A stretch of DNA of 64,000 nucleotides from NCBI GenBank assembly GCA_025455015.1, contig JALONI010000014.1:24558-88557 (forward strand), in the 5' to 3' direction. The first letter of the stretch is position 1; every line of letters starts with the position of its first letter. This document shows positions 59,906 through 64,000 of the stretch, piece after piece. The translations under genes and the position numbers were made by a program. This stretch comes from Cyclobacteriaceae bacterium (GTDB lineage Bacteria > Bacteroidota > Bacteroidia > Cytophagales > Cyclobacteriaceae). The notes beneath the pieces were generated by a model. The model searched no databases. It had not been told where the DNA came from and saw only the letters and a program-made list of their open reading frames with translations.

Positions 59906-62143
59906 CTACGCGGTGCCTTTATCCCGGGTTACCCACGCCATCATGGCTTTTAGCTTTCCATAGCCATATTTGCCGGCCAATGCCTCGTACAACTGTTTGC
60001 TGGTAAACGCATCGGGCAAGGTGTTGATCGCATTTTTGATTTCCGTTTGCTCCTCTTCGTTTACCAGCGCATACACGTCTAATCTGCCCGCTTCAATGGC
60101 TTTGGCCAAATGTCCCTCAATGGTGCCGACCGTGAGCGATCGTTCCGCGGCAATTTCTGCAATCGTTTTGCCCGCTTTCAGCAGATCCAGTGTCACGTCA
60201 TACGTGCTTCGGCTATCTTCTGTTGGCTTCTTGGCAGTTTTCCGCTTGGAGGCTTTTACCCGTGCCGTGGTGGGCAGCGTATTGCGGAGCGATGCCAGCA
60301 GTGCTTCCCGTTTTTCAACACGCGCCTGATCCCGGCTTTTGACATCCATCGTTTCCCGGTCTTCCAAAATGGAGGCCACCACTTCGTGCAGGCGATCGAC
60401 TTCCGTAATTTTCCTCGTGAGTTGCTGATCCAGCTCGGTCAATTGGTTCAGGTAGGTCTTCACGCGCTTTTGCTGCTTCACGGTTTCCAAATGATGCAAC
60501 AGCAGTGCCTGCGTATCCCATAGAAAAGCCAGATAGTACTCGCGGCCCCGGCTCAGCCGCTCAAATAATTTTGGGGTATCGGTGCGCAGCAGGTCGTGCA
60601 GTTGCCGCGTAAACGTCTGCGTGTTGGTGCGTTCGCTCGCCAGGCGTTCGGCCAGTTGCGTCAAAACGGGCTTCAGCGTGTCGTCCAAAAAATCGGGCTC
60701 GTCTTTTTTGACATAGCTGATTTCCTTTTCCAGCGGGGCAAAGTCAAACGTGCGGTCAACCAGCCCCTGAATAAATTGCTGCTGCTTTTCCTTCATCACC
60801 GCGGGCAACCGTTCCGGCCGGTGGTGTTCCAGGGCAAAGGCCGCCACCTGTGCATCGGTACTGATAGCCGAGGCCGGAATGCGCGAGCGCAAGATGAGAC
60901 CTTGCAACGTACGCAGGCGCGAAAGCGCCACATACACCTGGCCGGGGGCAAAGGCTTGACCCACGTCCAACAGGGCACGATCAAATGTAAGGCCCTGGCT
61001 TTTGTGCACCGTGATGGCCCAGGCCAACTTGATCGGATAGTGTTCAAACGTACCGATCACCTCTTCCTCGAGCACGTGCGAGGCCACGTGATTGATGTAT
61101 CTTTTGTTTTCCCATCGCTCGCGCGTGAGCGTGTAGCGTTCCCCCGAGCCCGCCATCTGTACTTCTATCTCTCCGGAACCGATTTTCATGACGGTAGCTA
61201 ACTGACCGTTCACATAGGCTTTGGCTTCATCGGTATCATTGCGGGTAAACATGATTTGCGCACCTTCCTTCAGTTCGATGCGTACCTGCACCGGGTACAT
61301 ACTTTCGGGAAACTCGCCTTCGATGCGTGCTTCAAAAAAATGAGCAGGTGATGACAGCTTTCGCAATTCGCGCTGGTTGATCTCATCCGCTTTATAGTTG
61401 TGCGTGGTTAGGGTGATGACGCCCGGCAGGATGTCATTGTCGACCGCGGGTTGGTACTGTTGGTTAAGCCGGTCGATATCTTCTGGTGTGACAGTATTGT
61501 TGCGTAAGTGATTGAGCAGCGTAATAAAGTCCGCATCGTGCTGGCGGTAGATTTTTGTCAGTTCATAGTAAACCGGTGGTTCGTTGCGCAAGGCGTGGGC
61601 CTCGTAAAACCAACCGGTTTGGTAGTACTGACGCATCAGCGACTCTTCCCCGCGCGCGATGATAGGCGGTAACTGGTACAGGTCGCCAATAAACAACACT
61701 TGCACCCCGCCAAACGGCTCGCGAAAGTTGCCACGCGCGGCTTTCAAGCGGTAGTCGATGGCATCTAACAAGTCGGCCCGCAACATGCTCACCTCATCAA
61801 TCACCAGCAAGTCGATGGCCCGCAGCACTTGCTTGCGGGCGCTGTTGAGCGGATGTTTGCGCGCCAGCGTTTGTTGATCCACCACGCGCCCGGGGTCAGC
61901 TATTGAAACGCTCCGCTCCGGCACAAACGTCATGGGGGGCAAGAGAAACTGTGAGTGAATGGTGACACCCCCCGCATTCAGCGCAGCAATGCCCGTGGGT
62001 GCCACCACAATAAAGTTCTTGTGCGTGTAGAGGCCCAGGTTTTTCAAAAACGTAGTCTTGCCCGTGCCGGCTTTGCCCGTTAGGAAAATGGGGCTGGCAG
62101 TGGTGTTGATGAAGCGGATCAGTTGGGACAAGTGGCTCTCCAT
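59906..62143 (-). CDS. Pif1-like superfamily 1 helicase with C-terminal helix-turn-helix
   Basis: 745 residues. Helicase motifs in order: I GKAGTGKTTFLKN (about 22-34), Ia APTGIAALNAGG, II VIDEVSMLRADLLD, III FIGDLYQLPP, and VI VYVALSRLRTLQGLIL with GLTFDRALLDVG before it. The C-terminal 130 residues contain a basic linker (KASKRKTAKKPTED) and a helix-turn-helix-40-type domain (GKTIAEIAAERSLTVGTIEGHL). Pif1 family enzymes unwind G-quadruplex and forked DNA. This architecture is common in Bacteroidota. Confidence 0.94.
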   Translation of the reverse strand: MESHLSQLIRFINTTASPIFLTGKAGTGKTTFLKNLGLYTHKNFIVVAPTGIAALNAGGVTIHSQFLLPPMTFVPERSVSIADPGRVVDQQTLARKHPLNSARKQVLRAIDLLVIDEVSMLRADLLDAIDYRLKAARGNFREPFGGVQVLFIGDLYQLPPIIARGEESLMRQYYQTGWFYEAHALRNEPPVYYELTKIYRQHDADFITLLNHLRNNTVTPEDIDRLNQQYQPAVDNDILPGVITLTTHNYKADEINQRELRKLSSPAHFFEARIEGEFPESMYPVQVRIELKEGAQIMFTRNDTDEAKAYVNGQLATVMKIGSGEIEVQMAGSGERYTLTRERWENKRYINHVASHVLEEEVIGTFEHYPIKLAWAITVHKSQGLTFDRALLDVGQAFAPGQVYVALSRLRTLQGLILRSRIPASAISTDAQVAAFALEHHRPERLPAVMKEKQQQFIQGLVDRTFDFAPLEKEISYVKKDEPDFLDDTLKPVLTQLAERLASERTNTQTFTRQLHDLLRTDTPKLFERLSRGREYYLAFLWDTQALLLHHLETVKQQKRVKTYLNQLTELDQQLTRKITEVDRLHEVVASILEDRETMDVKSRDQARVEKREALLASLRNTLPTTARVKASKRKTAKKPTEDSRSTYDVTLDLLKAGKTIAEIAAERSLTVGTIEGHLAKAIEAGRLDVYALVNEEEQTEIKNAINTLPDAFTSKQLYEALAGKYGYGKLKAMMAWVTRDKGTA

Positions 62144-62291
62144 GGCTTAAGGGGGTTAGGGCTGGGAGACAAACATTCAAGGGTCATGATTGGCCATTCA
62201 AAATTCGACATTCAAAATGGATTGTGGGCATGGCTTGGCGCGATTCTTCGCAGTGCCCGGAATGAGGTCAACTTCTCGTACTTTTACTCGC

Positions 62292-63401
62292 ATGTATTCC
62301 ATGCGCTCTGTCGGTCGGCTTTTCCTGGTGGGTTCGTGCCTTTGGGTATTCGGTCATTGTGGCAATGATAATCCCGAGCCCCTTCCCGAACCCACACTGT
62401 ACTTCCCGCCCGCGTCCGGCACGTGGGAGACGGTTGCCCCCGCTTCGTTGGGTTGGAATGTGGATGCCATCCCCGCCCTTGAATCATTTGTCGAAACCAG
62501 CCAGACCCGCGCGTTGATCGTTCTGAAAGAAGGGCGAATCGCGCTTGAACAATACAACGGCAAGCGCCTGCCGCCCAATGAAACGGTCAACTTTGAAGCA
62601 GGCAGCTCGTGGTATTGGGCCTCGGCCGGCAAAACACTGACTTCGGCTTTGGTGGGTATTGCCGCAGCCGAGGGCGATATCAACCTGGACGCCAAAACAG
62701 CCGACTACCTGGGGGCGGGATGGACCAGTCTAACATCTGCCCAAGAGAATAAGATAACCGTACGCCATCACCTGAACATGACCACCGGGTTGAAGGACAA
62801 CGTGGCCAATCCTGATTGCACTGAGCCCGCCTGCCTCGAGCTGGAAGCCGAGCCCGGCACGCGTTGGGCCTACCACAATGCCCCCTATACGCTGCTGGAT
62901 GGCGTGATCGAACAGGCCACCGGCAATACCTTGAACACCTATGTCAACGAAAAAATCATGGAGCCCATTGGCGCGGTAGGTGCCTATATTCGAACCGGAA
63001 GTAACAATGTGTTTTTCAGCAACGCCCGCAGCATGGCGCGCGTTGGATTGCTCTTGCTCGCCAACGGCCAATGGCAAAACACGTCCATCATACCCGAAGC
63101 CTATGTGGCGGAAATGATTACCTCCTCCCAAACCATCAACCCTTCGTACGGCTACCTCACCTGGCTCAATGGGAAACCCAAATCGATGATACCGGGTTCG
63201 CAAATCGTGTTCAACCAATCCATCAGCCCTTCGGCCCCGCCCGACATGTATGCCGCGCTGGGAAAAAACGGCCAGGTGATTTGCGTGGTGCCCAGCGAAA
63301 ACCTGGTGGTCATCCGCCTGGGCGATTTGCCCGACAACGTGTTAGTGCCATTCACTTTTCTGGATGATTTGTGGGTGGAGTTGAATAACGTAATCCGCTG
63401 A
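62292..63401 (+). CDS. Serine hydrolase of the class C beta-lactamase / penicillin-binding fold
   Basis: About 369 residues from ATG 62292, which gives a lipoprotein signal ending VFGHC; starts at 62190 or 62301 are possible. The serine hydrolase motifs are visible: SxxK in YWASAGKTLTSAL, YxN in RWAYHNAPYTLLDG, and RTGSNNVFFSNARSMARVGLL. A conserved GTRWAYHN and TSSQTINPSYGYL(T)W complete the fold. Probably a peptidase or esterase rather than an antibiotic-resistance enzyme. Confidence 0.88.
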   Translation: MYSMRSVGRLFLVGSCLWVFGHCGNDNPEPLPEPTLYFPPASGTWETVAPASLGWNVDAIPALESFVETSQTRALIVLKEGRIALEQYNGKRLPPNETVNFEAGSSWYWASAGKTLTSALVGIAAAEGDINLDAKTADYLGAGWTSLTSAQENKITVRHHLNMTTGLKDNVANPDCTEPACLELEAEPGTRWAYHNAPYTLLDGVIEQATGNTLNTYVNEKIMEPIGAVGAYIRTGSNNVFFSNARSMARVGLLLLANGQWQNTSIIPEAYVAEMITSSQTINPSYGYLTWLNGKPKSMIPGSQIVFNQSISPSAPPDMYAALGKNGQVICVVPSENLVVIRLGDLPDNVLVPFTFLDDLWVELNNVIR

Positions 63402-63421
63402 GGTTGCCGAGGCGGTCACCC

Positions 63422-64000
63422 TCAAAACAGGTTAAGCTGAAAGTCGCCTTTCTCCTGCGGCACCAACCGAATCGATTGGGGCTCACCAAAGTTATGCAGC
63501 GAAATGCCCAACAGGCGCACTTGCTGGCCGGGCACAAAGGAATCGTCCAGCAGTTTTTTGGCGGTGGTTTCAATCTGTTCCAGATCGCGCGTGCCCTCGG
63601 CAAACGAGGTACTGCGTGTGATTTGCCTGAAGTCGTGGTACTTCACTTTTAAGGTCACCGTTCGTCCTTTCAGCTGATGGCGCGCCAAGCGGCTCTGCAC
63701 AATCTGGGCAATCTTTTCCAGTTCTTCGTGCATCTGTTCGCGGGTGGTCAAGTCAAACGGAAATGTATCTTCGGCACCCACGGATTTGGCTTCGCGCGTG
63801 GTGCGCACCTCGCGGTCGTCTACCCCGCGCACGATCTTGTAAAAGAAATGGCCCATTTTGCCAAACGTGCTGACCAGTTGCTCCTGCGACCATTTTTTCA
63901 GGTCGGCCCCGGTGTGCAGGCCCAGCCGTTTCATTTTCTCAGCGGTCACTTTCCCCACGCCAAAAAATTTCTCCACCGGCAATTGTTCCATAAACGCTTC
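63422..64000 (-). CDS. dinB: DNA polymerase IV (Y-family), C-terminal part
   Basis: The gene continues beyond the window. Visible are the helix-hairpin-helix of the palm/thumb (KFFGVGKVTAEKMKRLGLHTGADL), the thumb (HFFYKIVRGVDDREV), and the little-finger domain (SVGAEDTFPFDLTTREQMHEEL, VTLKVKYHDFRQITRS). The end QLNLF is a sliding-clamp-binding motif. Translesion synthesis enzyme, cytoplasmic. Converges with the serine hydrolase. Confidence 0.95.
   Translation of the reverse strand, partial: EAFMEQLPVEKFFGVGKVTAEKMKRLGLHTGADLKKWSQEQLVSTFGKMGHFFYKIVRGVDDREVRTTREAKSVGAEDTFPFDLTTREQMHEELEKIAQIVQSRLARHQLKGRTVTLKVKYHDFRQITRSTSFAEGTRDLEQIETTAKKLLDDSFVPGQQVRLLGISLHNFGEPQSIRLVPQEKGDFQLNLF

Overview
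The window comes from a member of the Bacteroidota, most likely a Cytophagales-type bacterium. I infer this from gene content and signals. It has a surface protease with a type IX secretion sorting domain, DUF4199, DUF4270 and DUF4350 proteins, and a GT5-only glycogen synthase. A BatA-like fragment and a MoxR/DUF58 operon are present, and several genes carry the Bacteroidota -7 promoter motif TAnnTTTG. Most of the DNA is moderately GC-rich and dense with genes, with many 4-base start/stop overlaps. Two stretches are visibly AT-richer and look acquired: a restriction-modification pair (46.9-48.5 kb) and a two-gene lipoprotein locus (56.4-57.6 kb). No rRNA, tRNA, insertion sequence or CRISPR array was seen; the one stable RNA gene found is tmRNA.

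Layout. 0-3.7 kb: BatA-like C-terminus, a non-catalytic-looking dihydroorotase homologue, two DUF4199 membrane proteins and a GT2 glycosyltransferase. 3.8-10.8 kb: lipoprotein, tmRNA, fasciclin protein, Crp/Fnr regulator with YceI, MnmH, a broken L,D-transpeptidase, a divergent Nramp-like transporter and a cytochrome b-like membrane protein. 10.9-19.8 kb: S41 protease, hemerythrin-like protein, RuvX, peptide deformylase, HicBA fused by overlaps to a methionine-type aminotransferase, omega-amidase-like nitrilase, PurH and a VapBC-like pair with a frameshifted toxin. 19.9-25.3 kb: the complete rod-shape operon mreBCD-mrdA-rodA. 25.3-34 kb: glmS, DUF4270, a glgA-like gene, then panC-panD-flippase-rfaE2-zinc peptidase.

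34-46.7 kb: acyl-CoA dehydrogenase, a 0.5 kb tandem repeat array, a frameshifted T9SS metalloprotease, a SpoIIM-DUF4129-DUF4350-MoxR-DUF58 operon and a lipoprotein dipeptidase. 46.9-48.5 kb: BglII/BstYI-like endonuclease and beta-class methyltransferase. 48.8-52 kb: RDD, cytochrome b5-like, BadF-type sugar kinase, MurQ and a conserved unknown in one overlapping operon that points to cell-wall amino-sugar recycling. 52-64 kb: SprT-like, GNAT, O-succinylhomoserine sulfhydrylase, OsmC, aldo/keto reductase, the lipoprotein/glycine-zipper locus, alpha/beta hydrolase with a TetR regulator and two matching operators, a Pif1-like helicase, a serine hydrolase and the C-terminal part of DNA polymerase IV.

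Four genes are disrupted: the GIY-YIG remnant, the L,D-transpeptidase, VapC and the metalloprotease. At least two of these are repaired by a single small indel, so either real decay or sequencing/assembly error is possible. The strongest candidates for something undescribed are the AT-rich lipoprotein with a glycine-zipper hairpin and Cys-rich tail plus its small partner, and the toxin-antitoxin/aminotransferase overlap chain.
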